Assembly (NCBI RefSeq): GCF_004217135.1
Contig: NZ_SHKK01000001.1
Location: 3,596,001 to 3,660,000, forward strand
Length of the DNA stretch: 64,000 nt
Reading direction: 5' to 3'
DNA from: Micromonospora violae
Lineage (GTDB): Bacteria; Actinomycetota; Actinomycetes; Mycobacteriales; Micromonosporaceae
Shown: positions 1-12,809 of the stretch, in pieces
Position numbering within the stretch: the stretch's first letter is position 1
How the letters are laid out: each line of letters starts with the position of its first letter
Program-made: the position numbers and the translations under genes
Notes under the pieces: generated by a model
Databases searched by the model: none
Told to the model about the DNA's origin: nothing
Seen by the model: only the letters and a program-made list of their open reading frames with translations

Positions 1-1007
1 TGTGGGACACCACCGGCAACGAGGTGGTCAAGGCGCTCGCCGCCGAGCGGCGCAGCGCCGGCGGGGTGGCCAGCGGCATGGCGCTGACCCTGATCGTGGT
101 CGTGGACGAGAAGCGGGTCCGGGAGGCGGAGGCGGCGGCGACGATCGCCGCCGCCGCGCACCCGTGCCGGCTGGTGGTGGTGGTCCGCTCGGAGATCGAG
201 CGGGACCGCAACCGGCTGGACGCGGAGATCGTGGTCGGTGGTCGGCTCGGCCCGTGCGAGGCGGTGGTCACCCGGATGTACGGCCGGTTGGCCCTGCACG
301 CCGAGTCGGTCGTGATGCCGCTGCTCGTTCCCGACGTGCCGGTGGTCACCTGGTGGCACGGTGAGCCGCCGGCGGAGATCGCCACCGACTTCCTCGGGGT
401 GGTGGCCGACCGGAGGATCACCGACTCCGCCCAGGCCGCCGACCCGGTGGAGGCGCTGCGGCAGCGTGCCCGCGACTACGCCCCGGGCGACACCGACCTG
501 GCGTGGACCCGGATCACCCCGTGGCGCACCCTGGTCGCCGGGGCGTTCGACACCACCAACGAGCAGGTCACCGAGGCGACGATCGTCGCGCCGCCCACCG
601 ACCCGACGGCGCTGCTGATGGCCGGTTGGCTGTCCAGCCGGCTCGGCATCACCCCGCGCCGGGTGGACAGCAACGATGTCCCCCGCATGCGGGAGGTGCA
701 GCTCAGCTGCGCCAACGGCGATCAGCTGACGCTGACCCGCGAGGACAGCATGGCCGTGTTCCGGCGTACCGGCCAGGATGACCGGGCTCTGCCGCTGGTT
801 CGCCGCCCGCTCGGCGACGAACTGGCCGAGGAGCTGCGCCGGCTGGACGCCGACCAGGTGTACGCGGAGGCGCTGGGCGCGACGGTCGGGCTGCGGGGGT
901 TGGACCAGCGCCCCGCGCAGCGGGTCCACGTCTGGAAGGATCCGGCCACCGCGAAGCGCGCCGAGGCCGGGGTCACCGCGCACGCCAGCACGAGCGGCGA
1001 GGGCTGA
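1..1007 (+). CDS. opcA: Glucose-6-phosphate dehydrogenase assembly protein OpcA (5' end missing)
   Basis: OpcA is the actinobacterial and cyanobacterial factor that assembles and activates glucose-6-phosphate dehydrogenase, the entry enzyme of the oxidative pentose phosphate pathway. The reading frame is already open at base 3 (WDTTGNEVVKAL), so the first few tens of residues lie outside the window; 334 residues are visible. Family hallmarks are the N-terminal stretch GMALTLIVVVDE, the region VPVVTWWHGEPP and the C-terminal part ending after VHVWKDP. The gene lies upstream of pgl, as expected in a zwf-opcA-pgl cluster, with zwf presumably just outside the window. A GC-rich hairpin separates it from pgl. 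Confidence 0.93.
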   Translation, partial: WDTTGNEVVKALAAERRSAGGVASGMALTLIVVVDEKRVREAEAAATIAAAAHPCRLVVVVRSEIERDRNRLDAEIVVGGRLGPCEAVVTRMYGRLALHAESVVMPLLVPDVPVVTWWHGEPPAEIATDFLGVVADRRITDSAQAADPVEALRQRARDYAPGDTDLAWTRITPWRTLVAGAFDTTNEQVTEATIVAPPTDPTALLMAGWLSSRLGITPRRVDSNDVPRMREVQLSCANGDQLTLTREDSMAVFRRTGQDDRALPLVRRPLGDELAEELRRLDADQVYAEALGATVGLRGLDQRPAQRVHVWKDPATAKRAEAGVTAHASTSGEG

Positions 1008-1029
1008 GCCCCGCCGGGGCCACGACGTC

Positions 1030-1059
1030 GGGCAGGGCCGGTACACGCCGGCCCTGCCC
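1030..1059 (+). terminator. Hairpin between opcA and pgl
   Basis: A perfect 12-bp inverted repeat (GGGCAGGGCCGG and its complement) with a 6-nt loop lies 22 bp after the opcA stop. No T-run follows, so it may attenuate or protect the opcA message rather than terminate fully. Confidence 0.45.
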
Positions 1060-1150
1060 CGCAATCTCCGGGGTTTCCGCCCCACCACCTCGGGCAACCG
1101 CCCCGGGCACGACAGCGACCGCCCCGCGGTCGGGAAACGAAGGCGCAACC

Positions 1151-1921
1151 ATGAGTGAGGCGAGTGTCGCCGTGCACGCCGACGCCGACCTGCTGGCGCA
1201 GGCCGTGGCGGCCCGGCTGCTGGTGAAGCTGCTCGACGCCCAGGCCGACCGGGGCGAAGCCTCGGTGGTGCTCACCGGCGGTCGGATCGCCGCAGCCGTG
1301 TACCGGGCGGTGGCGACGCTGCCGGCCCGCGACGCGGTGGACTGGTCCCGGGTCGACGTGTGGTGGGGCGACGAGCGGTTCCTGCCCGCCGGTGATCCGG
1401 ACCGCAACGAGACCCAGGCCCGTGCCGCCCTGCTGGACGTGGTGCCCCTGGACCCGGCCCGGGTGCACGCGATGCCGGCCTCGGACGGCCCGGCCGGCAA
1501 CGACCCCGAGGCGGCGGCCGCCGCGTACGCGGAGGAGCTGGCCCGCGCCGCCCGGCCCGGGCACGCCACGCTGCCGCACTTCGACGTGCTGATGCTGGGC
1601 GTCGGCGAGGACGGCCACGTGGCGTCGGTCTTCCCCGAGCACCCGGTGGGCTACGAGACCCGGCCGGTCAGCGCGGTGCGGGGCAGCCCCAAGCCGCCGC
1701 CGACGCGGACCACCCTCACCCTGCCGGCGATCAACACCGCCGAGGAGGTCTGGCTGGTGGCCGGCGGCGCCGACAAGGCCCGCGCGGTGGGCATGGCGTT
1801 GGCCGGCGCCGGGCCGGTGCAGTTGCCAGCGGCCGGCGTACGCGGCGTGGACCGCACCCGCTGGCTGCTGGACCGGGCGGCGGCAGCCGACGTGCCCGCC
1901 CGACTGCGCAGCCTGCGCTGA
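1151..1921 (+). CDS. pgl: 6-phosphogluconolactonase
   Basis: Hydrolyses 6-phosphogluconolactone to 6-phosphogluconate in the oxidative pentose phosphate pathway, in the cytosol. The 256-residue protein has the typical length and the two signature blocks of the family: VDVWWGDERFLP near residue 75 and DVLMLGVGEDGHVASVFP near residue 145. The ATG is preceded by GAAGG. The gene follows opcA and its 3' end lies 10 bp from the convergent rbpA stop. Its place beside opcA fits joint function in NADPH production. Confidence 0.95.
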   Translation: MSEASVAVHADADLLAQAVAARLLVKLLDAQADRGEASVVLTGGRIAAAVYRAVATLPARDAVDWSRVDVWWGDERFLPAGDPDRNETQARAALLDVVPLDPARVHAMPASDGPAGNDPEAAAAAYAEELARAARPGHATLPHFDVLMLGVGEDGHVASVFPEHPVGYETRPVSAVRGSPKPPPTRTTLTLPAINTAEEVWLVAGGADKARAVGMALAGAGPVQLPAAGVRGVDRTRWLLDRAAAADVPARLRSLR

Positions 1922-1931
1922 GCGCGGCCCG

Positions 1932-2273
1932 CTACTCGCCGCGTCGGCGCCGCAGAGCGGCGAGCGCCTCGTTCAACAGGGCCTCCCCCTCCTCGGCGGT
2001 GCGCCGCTCCTTCACGTACGCCAGGTGGCTCTTGTACGGTTCGGCGCGGACGCGGCCGGGCGGGTTCTGGGCGTCCCGGCCGGCGGGCAGCCCGCAGCGG
2101 GGGCAGTCCCACAGGGAAGGCGGCTCGACGTCCGCGCTGATCCGGATGTCGACCCGGTGGTCGTTACGGCACCAGTAGGTGACGTCCTGTCGGGGGGCGG
2201 GTTGGTGCCGTTCGTCCGGGCGCATGGGTGCGGACCCGACTCGGGCTCCCCGGATAACGTTGCCACTCGGCAC
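1932..2273 (-). CDS. rbpA: RNA polymerase-binding protein RbpA
   Basis: RbpA is an actinobacteria-specific transcription activator that binds RNA polymerase and the principal sigma factor and stabilises the open complex. The 113-residue protein shows the family pattern: an N-terminal tail (GNVIRGARVGS), a zinc-type core with cysteines in YWCRNDH and WDCPRCGLPAG, and the C-terminal sigma-interacting region EPYKSHLAYVKERR. The start codon is GTG, with GGAG 9 nt upstream. It is convergent with pgl. Its presence is good evidence that the host is an actinobacterium. Confidence 0.96.
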   Translation of the reverse strand: MPSGNVIRGARVGSAPMRPDERHQPAPRQDVTYWCRNDHRVDIRISADVEPPSLWDCPRCGLPAGRDAQNPPGRVRAEPYKSHLAYVKERRTAEEGEALLNEALAALRRRRGE

Positions 2274-2344
2274 GGCTGCTCGCTCCTGTCGTCGGAGGGG
2301 ACCCGCCGTCTGAGGGGGTGAGCGGCGGGCGACGCGGTGCAGCG

Positions 2345-2389
2345 GAGAAAAGCCTGCGCGCGGCCCGTCGAGTGACGGACCGCGCGCAG
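2345..2389 (-). terminator. Intrinsic terminator after secG
   Basis: A 16-bp stem with one mismatch and a GAGT-type loop (2354-2369 with 2374-2389). Read on the minus strand it is followed by GCTTTTCTCC. It lies about 25 bp past the secG stop and should end the gap-pgk-tpiA-secG transcript. The T-run is only on the minus-strand side. Confidence 0.8.
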
Positions 2390-2412
2390 ATTGTACGACT
2401 AACTGAGCCTGC

Positions 2413-2673
2413 TCAGACGCCGCTGTTCATTTGGAGGCGCAGCCAGAGCCCGAGCCCGACGATCGCGGCGAACCAGACGACGCTCACCAGGACGGTGTAG
2501 CGGTCCAGGTTCTTCTCCGCGACCGAGGAGCCGGCGAGGCTGGAGCTGACGCCACCGCCGAACATGCTCGACAGACCGCCACCCTTGCCGCGGTGCAGCA
2601 GGATCAGCAGGGTGAGCAGAATGCTCGTGATGACCAGCAACACGATCAACGTGTATGCGAACCAGATCGGCAT
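2413..2673 (-). CDS. secG: Preprotein translocase subunit SecG
   Basis: A small inner subunit of the SecYEG protein-conducting channel. The 86-residue protein has two membrane segments (roughly residues 4-22 and 60-78), joined by the typical glycine-serine-rich loop containing GKGGGLSSMFGGG. The chosen ATG opens directly at the first membrane helix (MPIWFAYTLIVL) and has GAGAGGAA upstream. A start 17 codons further upstream is in frame but would add an unlikely hydrophilic extension. Position after tpiA is the usual actinobacterial arrangement. Confidence 0.93.
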   Translation of the reverse strand: MPIWFAYTLIVLLVITSILLTLLILLHRGKGGGLSSMFGGGVSSSLAGSSVAEKNLDRYTVLVSVVWFAAIVGLGLWLRLQMNSGV

Positions 2674-2769
2674 GGCTGGGGTCAGTTCCTCTCGTAGCGA
2701 TCCTCGCCCGGTCTGATCGGGCACGGCGGCACCGACCGGCGGACGGGCGGTGTCCAGGATACCGAGCGA

Positions 2770-3561
2770 TCAGCGGGCGAGGTGCTCCGGGAACCGGCAG
2801 ATCTGCGCGAATTCCTCCGCGTCCAGGCTGGCGCCCCCCACCAGGCCCCCGTCCACGTCCGATTGGCCCATGATCGAGGCGATGTTGGACGCCTTGACCG
2901 AGCCGCCGTAGAGGACCCGAACCTGGTCGGCCGTCTCCTGGTCGAAACGCTCCGCCAGCCGCTGACGCACCGCCCCACAGACCTCCTGGGCGTCGTCCGG
3001 GGTGGCGGTCTTGCCCGTGCCGATCGCCCAGACCGGCTCGTACGCGATCACGACCTGCCGCACCTGCTCCGGGGTGAGCCCGGCGAGGCCCCCGTCGAGC
3101 TGGTCGGAGCAGTGCGCCACATGGGTGCCCTGCTCGCGGATGTCCAGCCCCTCCCCCACGCAGAGGATCGGCGTCAAACCGTGCGTCAACGCCGCCTTGA
3201 CCTTGGCGTTGACCACCGTGTCGTCCTCGTGGTGGTAGGCCCGCCGCTCGGAGTGCCCGACCACCACGTAGGTGCAGCCGAGCTTGGCCAGCATCGGCCC
3301 GGAGATGTCCCCGGTGTACGCGCCGGACGCGTGCGGGGAGATGTCCTGCGCGCCGTAGCCGATCAGCAGCTTGTCCCCGTCCACCGCGGTCTGCACGGTG
3401 CGCAGGTCGGTGAAGGGCGGCAGCACGACCGTCTCGACGGCCGTGAGCTGCTTCTCGGTGAGGCTCGCCGCCAGCTTCTGCACCAGCAGGTTGGCCTCAA
3501 GGTGGTTGAGGTTCATCTTCCAGTTGCCGGCCATCAGCGGCCGGCGGGTGGTGCTCGACAT
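2770..3561 (-). CDS. tpiA: Triose-phosphate isomerase
   Basis: Interconverts dihydroxyacetone phosphate and glyceraldehyde 3-phosphate in glycolysis. The 263-residue TIM barrel carries the substrate-binding GNWKMN (Asn13, Lys15), the electrophilic His103 in VVGHSERR and the catalytic base Glu175 in [11 protein letters not shown]. The phosphate loop YGGSVK is also present. The ATG directly follows the TGA of pgk with no spacer, and the Shine-Dalgarno sequence GGAGAA lies inside the end of pgk, so the two genes are probably translationally coupled. Confidence 0.97.
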   Translation of the reverse strand: MSSTTRRPLMAGNWKMNLNHLEANLLVQKLAASLTEKQLTAVETVVLPPFTDLRTVQTAVDGDKLLIGYGAQDISPHASGAYTGDISGPMLAKLGCTYVVVGHSERRAYHHEDDTVVNAKVKAALTHGLTPILCVGEGLDIREQGTHVAHCSDQLDGGLAGLTPEQVRQVVIAYEPVWAIGTGKTATPDDAQEVCGAVRQRLAERFDQETADQVRVLYGGSVKASNIASIMGQSDVDGGLVGGASLDAEEFAQICRFPEHLAR

Positions 3562-6026
<2,465 letters not shown>

Positions 6027-6029
6027 CTA

Positions 6030-7010
6030 TCAGACCACGAGCATGTCGGGCGTGACGGCTGCTTCCGTATCCGGGATGCCAAGGTCGCGCGCCCGCTTGT
6101 CGGCCAACGCCAGGAGCCGGCGGATCCGCCCCGCGATGGCGTCCTTGGTCAGCGGGGGGTCGGCCAGCGCGCCCAACTCCTCCAGCGACGCCTGCCGGTG
6201 CTCCAGGCGCAGCCGCCCGGCGTCGGTCAGGTGGTTGGGCGCCTCGTCGGCGAGGATCTCCAGCGCACGGGTGACCCGTGCGGCGGCGGCGACCGCCGCC
6301 CGCGCCGAACGGCGCAGGTTGGCGTCGTCGAAGTTGGCGAGCCGGTTGGCCGTGGCGCGCACCTCACGGCGTACCCGACGCTCCTCCCAGGCCAGCACGC
6401 TGGAGTGCGCGCCAATCCGGGTGAGCAGCGCGGCGATCGCGTCACCGTCCTTGACGACCACCCGGTCCACCCCACGCACCTCACGGTTCTTCGCGGTGAT
6501 GCCGATGCGGCGGGCCGCGCCGACCAGCGCCAACGCCGACTCCGGCCCCGGGCAGGTGATCTCCAACGCGCTGGAGCGGCCCGGCTCGGTGAGCGAGCCG
6601 TGGGCCATGAACGCGCCCCGCCACGCGGAGACCGCGCAGCAGACGTTGGCCGCCACCACGTGCGGGGGCAGCCCGCGCACCGGGCGACCCCGCACGTCGA
6701 GCAGGCCGGTCTGCCGCGCCAGGGCCTCGCCGTCCTTGACCACCCGCACGATGAAGTGGCTGCCCTTGCGCAGCCCACCGGAGGCCAGCACGTGGATCTC
6801 GCTGGGGTAGCCGTAGACCTCGGCGATCTCCCGGCGCAACCGCCGGGCCACCGCCCCGGTGTCCAGTTCAGCCTCCACCACCACGCGGCCGGAGACGATG
6901 TGCAGCCCGCCAGCGAAGCGCAGCAGCGCGGCCATCTCCGCCCGCCGGCAGCAGGGCTTGGGCACGTCGACCCGACTCAGCTCGTCCTTGACCGCGGCCG
7001 TCATCGCCAT
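6030..7010 (-). CDS. whiA: DNA-binding developmental regulator WhiA
   Basis: WhiA combines a degenerate LAGLIDADG homing-endonuclease fold with a C-terminal helix-turn-helix. In Streptomyces it works with WhiB to start sporulation septation. The 326-residue product matches closely: start [11 protein letters not shown], middle segment [17 protein letters not shown] and C-terminal region [14 protein letters not shown] with [14 protein letters not shown]. The ATG at 7010 has GAGGGG 7 nt upstream; another ATG two codons later is possible. It follows yvcK by 54 bp in the conserved rapZ-yvcK-whiA cluster. Confidence 0.96.
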   Translation of the reverse strand: MAMTAAVKDELSRVDVPKPCCRRAEMAALLRFAGGLHIVSGRVVVEAELDTGAVARRLRREIAEVYGYPSEIHVLASGGLRKGSHFIVRVVKDGEALARQTGLLDVRGRPVRGLPPHVVAANVCCAVSAWRGAFMAHGSLTEPGRSSALEITCPGPESALALVGAARRIGITAKNREVRGVDRVVVKDGDAIAALLTRIGAHSSVLAWEERRVRREVRATANRLANFDDANLRRSARAAVAAAARVTRALEILADEAPNHLTDAGRLRLEHRQASLEELGALADPPLTKDAIAGRIRRLLALADKRARDLGIPDTEAAVTPDMLVV

Positions 7011-7064
7011 TGTGCGTCCCCTCACGGACCTGTTCCGGCGTGTCGCCGGAGATTACGTACGTGT

Positions 7065-8132
7065 CTAACGATCGGCGCCCAGGACAGGCACCAGCGCGGC
7101 GCCCAGGGCAGCCGGATCATGGCGGGGAGTCCCGTCGACAACGGCGACGGGGGCGAGGACCAGGCGGGCACCCAGCGATTCTGCCGCACGTTCGACCGGT
7201 TCGGGGTCACCCACCGCCTTGGCGTCGGCGAGCACGAGATCCACCTTGAGCTCGGGAAGGTACCAGTGCAGCGCCGCGAGGTGGTCGGCGACGGAGAGCC
7301 CGAGGGTCTCCTTCTCCGCGGCGAGGTTCAACGTGACCAGCCGCCGGGCCGAGCTGGACACGATCGCGTCGGCCAGCTGCGGCACCAGCAGGTGTGGAAG
7401 CACACTCGTGTACCAACTGCCCGGCCCGAAGATCAACCAGTCGGCGGCCCGGATCGCCTCGATGGCCTCGGCGCAGGCCGGTGGGGCGCTCGGGGTGAGG
7501 CGCAGCGACTCGACCCGCCCGGTGGTCACGGCCACCTGGTGCTGGCCACGCACCGTGCGCACCTCGTCCGGGGCGGCCGCGTCGGCTCCGCGTACCCGCG
7601 CCTCGATGCCGACCGGTTGACGGGACATCGGCAACACCCGCCCGACCGCGCCGAGCATCGCGCCGGCGTGCTCCAGCGCGGCCACCGGGTCGCCGAGCAG
7701 CTCCATGAGACCGCAGAGCACCAGGTTGCCCACCGCGTGCCCGGTCAGACCGTCGGTGCCGGCCGACACCCCGTCGGTGCCGCGCGCGGGCACGCCGCCC
7801 CGCTCCGGGTCGTCGCCCGCCGCCGGGCCCAGGTCGGCCCCGTCGGATCGCGGCACCCCCACCGGTACGGCGGCGAAGCGGTGCTGGAACAGCCCGGCGC
7901 TGCGCCGGGTGGCCGGATGATCCCCGGCCAACGCCACCAGCGCCTGGCGCAGATCTCCCGGCGGCAGGCCACCCCGCTCGGCCCGCAGTCGGCCACTGGA
8001 CCCACCGTCGTCGCCCACCGTGACCACCGCGGTGATGTCGAGGTCGAGTTCGGGGGCGCAGTGGCGCAGCGCACGCAACGAGGCGGAGAGCCCGTGCCCG
8101 CCGCCGAACGCGACCACCCGCCGGGTCGTCAT
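7065..8132 (-). CDS. yvcK: YvcK/CofD-like gluconeogenesis and cell-shape factor
   Basis: Member of the YvcK (CuvA in mycobacteria) family, related to CofD phospho-lactate transferase. YvcK is needed for growth on gluconeogenic carbon and for normal cell wall synthesis, and binds UDP-sugars in Bacillus. The 355-residue protein begins with the nucleotide-binding VVAFGGGHGLSASLRAL and carries VTVGDDGGSSGRLR and a GPGSWYTSVLP block. The ATG overlaps the rapZ stop as ATGA. The link to glycolytic genes downstream fits a role in balancing carbon flow and envelope synthesis. Confidence 0.93.
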   Translation of the reverse strand: MTTRRVVAFGGGHGLSASLRALRHCAPELDLDITAVVTVGDDGGSSGRLRAERGGLPPGDLRQALVALAGDHPATRRSAGLFQHRFAAVPVGVPRSDGADLGPAAGDDPERGGVPARGTDGVSAGTDGLTGHAVGNLVLCGLMELLGDPVAALEHAGAMLGAVGRVLPMSRQPVGIEARVRGADAAAPDEVRTVRGQHQVAVTTGRVESLRLTPSAPPACAEAIEAIRAADWLIFGPGSWYTSVLPHLLVPQLADAIVSSSARRLVTLNLAAEKETLGLSVADHLAALHWYLPELKVDLVLADAKAVGDPEPVERAAESLGARLVLAPVAVVDGTPRHDPAALGAALVPVLGADR

Positions 8133-9061
8133 TCCCGCCCCAGGTCGCGGTGCTGGGCGTTCGCCGCCAGCCCGGAGTGACGCAGTCGGCTGGCCAACTC
8201 CTCGGCGATGGCCACACTGCGGTGCTTGCCACCGGTGCAGCCCACGGCGACCGTGAGGTAGCGCTTGCCCTCCCGCTCGAAGCCGGCCGTGGTGGCGTTG
8301 ACCAGGTCGGCGTACGAGGCGACGAACGCGTCCGCGCCCTCCTGGCCCAGCACGTACGCGCTGACCGCCTCCTCCCGCCCGGTGTGCTCACGCAGCTCCG
8401 GCACCCAGTACGGGTTGGGCAGGAAGCGGGCGTCCAGCACGAAATCGGCGTCCGGCGGCAGGCCGTACTTGAAGCCGAACGACAGCACCGTCACCCGCAG
8501 CCGACGGGCGTCCTCGCCGCCGAACAGCTCCTCGATGCGACGTCGGAGCTGGTTGACGTTCAGATGGCTGGTGTCGATGATCACGTCGGCCTGGTCGCGC
8601 GCCTCCTCCAGGAGGCCGCGCTCCACGGCGATGCCGTCGGCCAGCCGCCCGTCCCCCTGCAACGGGTGCGACCGCCGAACGCTCTCGAACCGACGGATCA
8701 GCACCTCGTCGTCGGCGTCAACGAAGACCACCCGGGGCGAGAACCCGCGCTCCTTGAGCTCCCGGATCGCCCCGGCCAGATCGGTGGAGAAGGCCCGCGA
8801 CCGCACGTCCAGCACCATCGCGGTACGCCGGGCCGCACCGCCCGCCTTGAAGGCCAGCTCGGCCATGTCCAGCATCAAGGCCTGCGGCAGGTTGTCCACG
8901 ACGTAGTAGCCGACGTTCTCCAACGCCCGGGCGACCGTGCTGCGGCCACCCCCGGAGACGCCGGTGACCACCACCAGGGTGGTCTCCGACTCGGCCGCCA
9001 ACTGCTCGTCATCGGCAGCCGTGCCGTCAATCCGGTCACCGGCTGTGCGCGCCTCGCTCAC
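8129..9061 (-). CDS. rapZ: RapZ-family nucleotide-binding protein
   Basis: RapZ is a P-loop protein with a C-terminal ligand-binding domain. In E. coli it guides RNase E to GlmZ and so controls glucosamine-6-phosphate synthesis; the actinobacterial role is less clear. The P-loop is VTGVSGGGRSTVARAL, with Arg instead of the usual Lys, as in actinobacterial homologues. The C-terminal block VAVGCTGGKHRSVAI is the family signature. I chose GTG at 9061 (310 residues, GGGGG 5 nt upstream) over an in-frame TTG at 9112. A TAGAGT box places the likely transcript start near 9112. Confidence 0.92.
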   Translation of the reverse strand: MSEARTAGDRIDGTAADDEQLAAESETTLVVVTGVSGGGRSTVARALENVGYYVVDNLPQALMLDMAELAFKAGGAARRTAMVLDVRSRAFSTDLAGAIRELKERGFSPRVVFVDADDEVLIRRFESVRRSHPLQGDGRLADGIAVERGLLEEARDQADVIIDTSHLNVNQLRRRIEELFGGEDARRLRVTVLSFGFKYGLPPDADFVLDARFLPNPYWVPELREHTGREEAVSAYVLGQEGADAFVASYADLVNATTAGFEREGKRYLTVAVGCTGGKHRSVAIAEELASRLRHSGLAANAQHRDLGRE

Positions 9062-9118
9062 CAGTACCCCCAAGCCGTGGCGCCGCGGCCACCCTCGGCC
9101 GCGATTGGTCAATCAGCG

Positions 9119-9124
9119 ACTCTA
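9119..9124 (-). promoter_or_regulatory. Likely -10 box for rapZ-yvcK-whiA
   Basis: Minus-strand TAGAGT, the TANNNT form common for principal-sigma promoters in actinobacteria. It predicts a transcript start near 9112 and a leader of about 50 nt before the rapZ GTG. Confidence 0.5.
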
Positions 9125-9210
9125 TCCCGCCAACGGCCCGCGGCCGGGCACCCGTGGCCGGGCGGCACCGACGGGCCGTTCGACGGTCGCCCTCCCGACA
9201 GCGCACACGC

Positions 9211-9238
9211 TTGATGACGATCAGTAATCGTCTATACG
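9211..9238 (+). promoter_or_regulatory. Promoter for the small GYD-like gene
   Basis: TTGATG at 9211-9216 and TATACG at 9233-9238, spaced 16 bp, in a notably AT-richer stretch. A short dyad (CGAT-CAGTA-ATCG) lies between the boxes. Confidence 0.55.
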
Positions 9239-9283
9239 CTCATTGCGATCACCGCAGGTCAAGGCCAACATATGGGAGGCGCG

Positions 9284-9628
9284 ATGCACGACCTGGCGGA
9301 CAAGAACAAATACGTTGGCTTCCTGTTCATGCGGATCAGCCCCGAGTACTTCGCCCTCGGCCGCGAAGGCATCCACGAGATCTCCGCCGAGCACGCCCGC
9401 GACCTGGGCCGCTTCGCCAAGCAGCTCACCCACGTCGTCTGCACCGGGGTGAACGGCAAGTACGACCAGGTCACCATGGTCGAAGCCGACACCCTCGAGG
9501 AGATCAACGCGGCGGCCACCGCCTTCCGGATGGGCAACAAGGCCCGCTACATCGAGATCGTCGACATCGTGGTCGGAATGAAGGCCCCGCCGCGCGGCCT
9601 GGCCAACCGGTCCAGCCAGCCCGGCTGA
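9284..9628 (+). CDS. Small conserved protein, possible GYD/dimeric alpha-beta barrel fold
   Basis: I do not recognise a named function. The 114-residue product has no signal peptide or membrane segment. The central pattern NGKYDQVTMVEADTLEEI followed by a helix and a closing strand (ARYIEIVDIVVGM) resembles GYD-domain and Lrp-ligand-type dimeric alpha-beta barrels, which often act as small sensors or oligomeric enzymes. The ATG at 9284 has GGGAGG 4 nt upstream; an ATG four codons earlier (9272) is the alternative. It stands alone between divergent rapZ and recQ with its own promoter. Confidence 0.6.
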   Translation: MHDLADKNKYVGFLFMRISPEYFALGREGIHEISAEHARDLGRFAKQLTHVVCTGVNGKYDQVTMVEADTLEEINAAATAFRMGNKARYIEIVDIVVGMKAPPRGLANRSSQPG

Positions 9629-9674
9629 CCACCACACCCGTGGGCGCACCCGGACCGGGTGCGCCGCACGGGCG

Positions 9675-9697
9675 CTGTCGGGGTCGGCTCGTAGACT
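9675..9697 (+). promoter_or_regulatory. RecA-independent damage-type promoter of recQ
   Basis: CTGTCGGGG (9675-9683), 8 bp, then TAGACT (9692-9697), which ends 6 bp before the recQ ATG. The layout matches the mycobacterial PafBC/RecA-NDp consensus TTGTCRGTG-N8-TANNNT; the 9-mer differs at three positions. The transcript is probably leaderless. Confidence 0.65.
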
Positions 9698-9703
9698 CCC
9701 CGG

Positions 9704-11548
<1,845 letters not shown>

Positions 11549-11566
11549 GCACACCTTTTGGGTATG

Positions 11567-11607
11567 CCGAAGGGCCGGGCCCCGGTGGTGGGGTCCGGCC
11601 CTTTCGG
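11567..11607. terminator. Shared terminator between recQ and the C39 peptidase gene
   Basis: A long imperfect hairpin (11567-11583 with 11590-11607, one bulge and one mismatch) in the 81-bp convergent spacer. It can fold on both strands. T-runs are short (CTTTCGGTTG on the plus side), so strength is uncertain. Confidence 0.7.
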
Positions 11608-11629
11608 TTGGTGTGTGGTGGTGCGGTTG

Positions 11630-12292
11630 TCAGCTGGTGGCGTAGCCGCGGGTGGCGATCCAGTCGGCGAGGTGTTCGACGCTGATCTGGTAGGCGGCCT
11701 GGTTGGGGTCGGCGGAGTCGGCGATGGTGACGGTGTTGCCGTTGTCGTGGTAGCCGACGACGCTGATGTAGTGCCCGCCCTCGTAGGAGTGGTTGACGCC
11801 GTTGGTGTCGGTGCTGGTCCCGGCGATGTTCGCGACCACGGCCCGCCCGTCGTCCACGGTGCGGACGATGTCGGTGCGCAGTTGGTCGGTCTGCTTCGCG
11901 TCGGCGTCCGGGGAGCTGATCTCGACGGAGTGGTAGGCGTCGGCCTTGCCGGTTTCCTTGTTCAGTACGGGGGTGATGTCGTTGATGGAGTTGGTGCCGG
12001 CCTCGGTGGTGCCCATCTCCTTGGCCATGTCGTCAACGTTGATGTCCTTGCCCTGCACGGACAGGGCGTTACGGGTCGCGGCGGGGCCGCAGTAGTAGAA
12101 GTTCGGCTGGGCTTCGTAGCGCACACCCAGCTCCCGCTCACCATGACCGCCCTTGCGGTCGGTCTGGGTCTGGGTGGTCGGCTTGGCGTCCGACGCGGCG
12201 TAGGCGGCGGTGACGGGGCCGGCGATGGCGCCGCCGGTGAACGCGAGACCAGCAGCGGTCAGGGCGGTCTTACGGATCAGATCGGTACGCAT
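11630..12292 (-). CDS. Secreted C39-like cysteine peptidase
   Basis: A 220-residue exported protein with an N-terminal signal peptide (hydrophobic stretch at residues 10-30, cleavage likely after AYA-ASD). The mature part matches the Peptidase_C39_2 type of papain-like fold: catalytic Cys68 in NFYYCGPAATRNAL, His174 in EGGHYISVVGYHD and Asp192 in TIADSAD. Substrate is unknown; there is no adjacent ABC exporter or bacteriocin precursor, so a free-standing extracellular protease is likelier than a leader peptidase. The ATG at 12292 has AGAGGAG 9 nt upstream. The upstream 695-bp spacer holds a repeat pair. Confidence 0.82.
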   Translation of the reverse strand: MRTDLIRKTALTAAGLAFTGGAIAGPVTAAYAASDAKPTTQTQTDRKGGHGERELGVRYEAQPNFYYCGPAATRNALSVQGKDINVDDMAKEMGTTEAGTNSINDITPVLNKETGKADAYHSVEISSPDADAKQTDQLRTDIVRTVDDGRAVVANIAGTSTDTNGVNHSYEGGHYISVVGYHDNGNTVTIADSADPNQAAYQISVEHLADWIATRGYATS

Positions 12293-12553
12293 GATGGCGT
12301 GCTCCTCTGCATCGGGGGATGCCCACACGACGTCCGGGGGGTGCGGGGCCGTGCGGGGGGAAGTTCACGGCAACGCCGGCGATCCGCAGGGACCTGCTCG
12401 GGCGTCGCAGGGGGTGTAACCGGGGCGGCCGGCCGGGTGTTCCCGGCGGCTGCCGCACCGGGCCGGGGGCCACGGTGGTCTGCCAGGTATAACGACCCCA
12501 CCCGGCCGGCGATTCCGCCGCCGGGGTGGCCCCGACCACCCGACACCCACCCC

Positions 12554-12697
12554 CAAACCCGACAAACCACCCGCCCGACGTGGTTGGCAAACCCGACACC
12601 GCGGGCACCGCGGGATGATCGACTCGCGTTTCAGGAAAACGCGGTATCCCACTGCCCGCAACACCCCGACATCCTGAAACCCGAGTCGATCACGCCC
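12554..12697. repeat. Palindrome-bearing repeat, copy 1
   Basis: First copy of a roughly 145-bp direct repeat with a 256-bp period. Its right half is an inverted repeat: GATCGACTCGCGTTTCAGGA (12617-12636) and its complement at 12672-12691, with 19 of 20 positions pairing. The left half starts CAAACCCGACAAACCACC. Confidence 0.85.
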
Positions 12698-12809
12698 ACC
12701 TGCGCCCGTCCGCGCGGTGGAACCCGAGGAGTCGGGGCAGAACCCGCCGCGCGAAACCGACACGGCCGACGAACGGGCTCACCGGCCCCGACCACCGCGA
12801 CAGACCGCT

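Noticed and set aside
8129-9112. rapZ starting at the TTG at 9112
   Set aside because: The TTG falls on the predicted transcript start; the GTG at 9061 has a Shine-Dalgarno sequence and gives the usual family length.
11630-12292. The C39 peptidase as part of a bacteriocin export system
   Set aside because: No ABC transporter, leader-bearing precursor or immunity gene nearby, and the protein has its own secretion signal.
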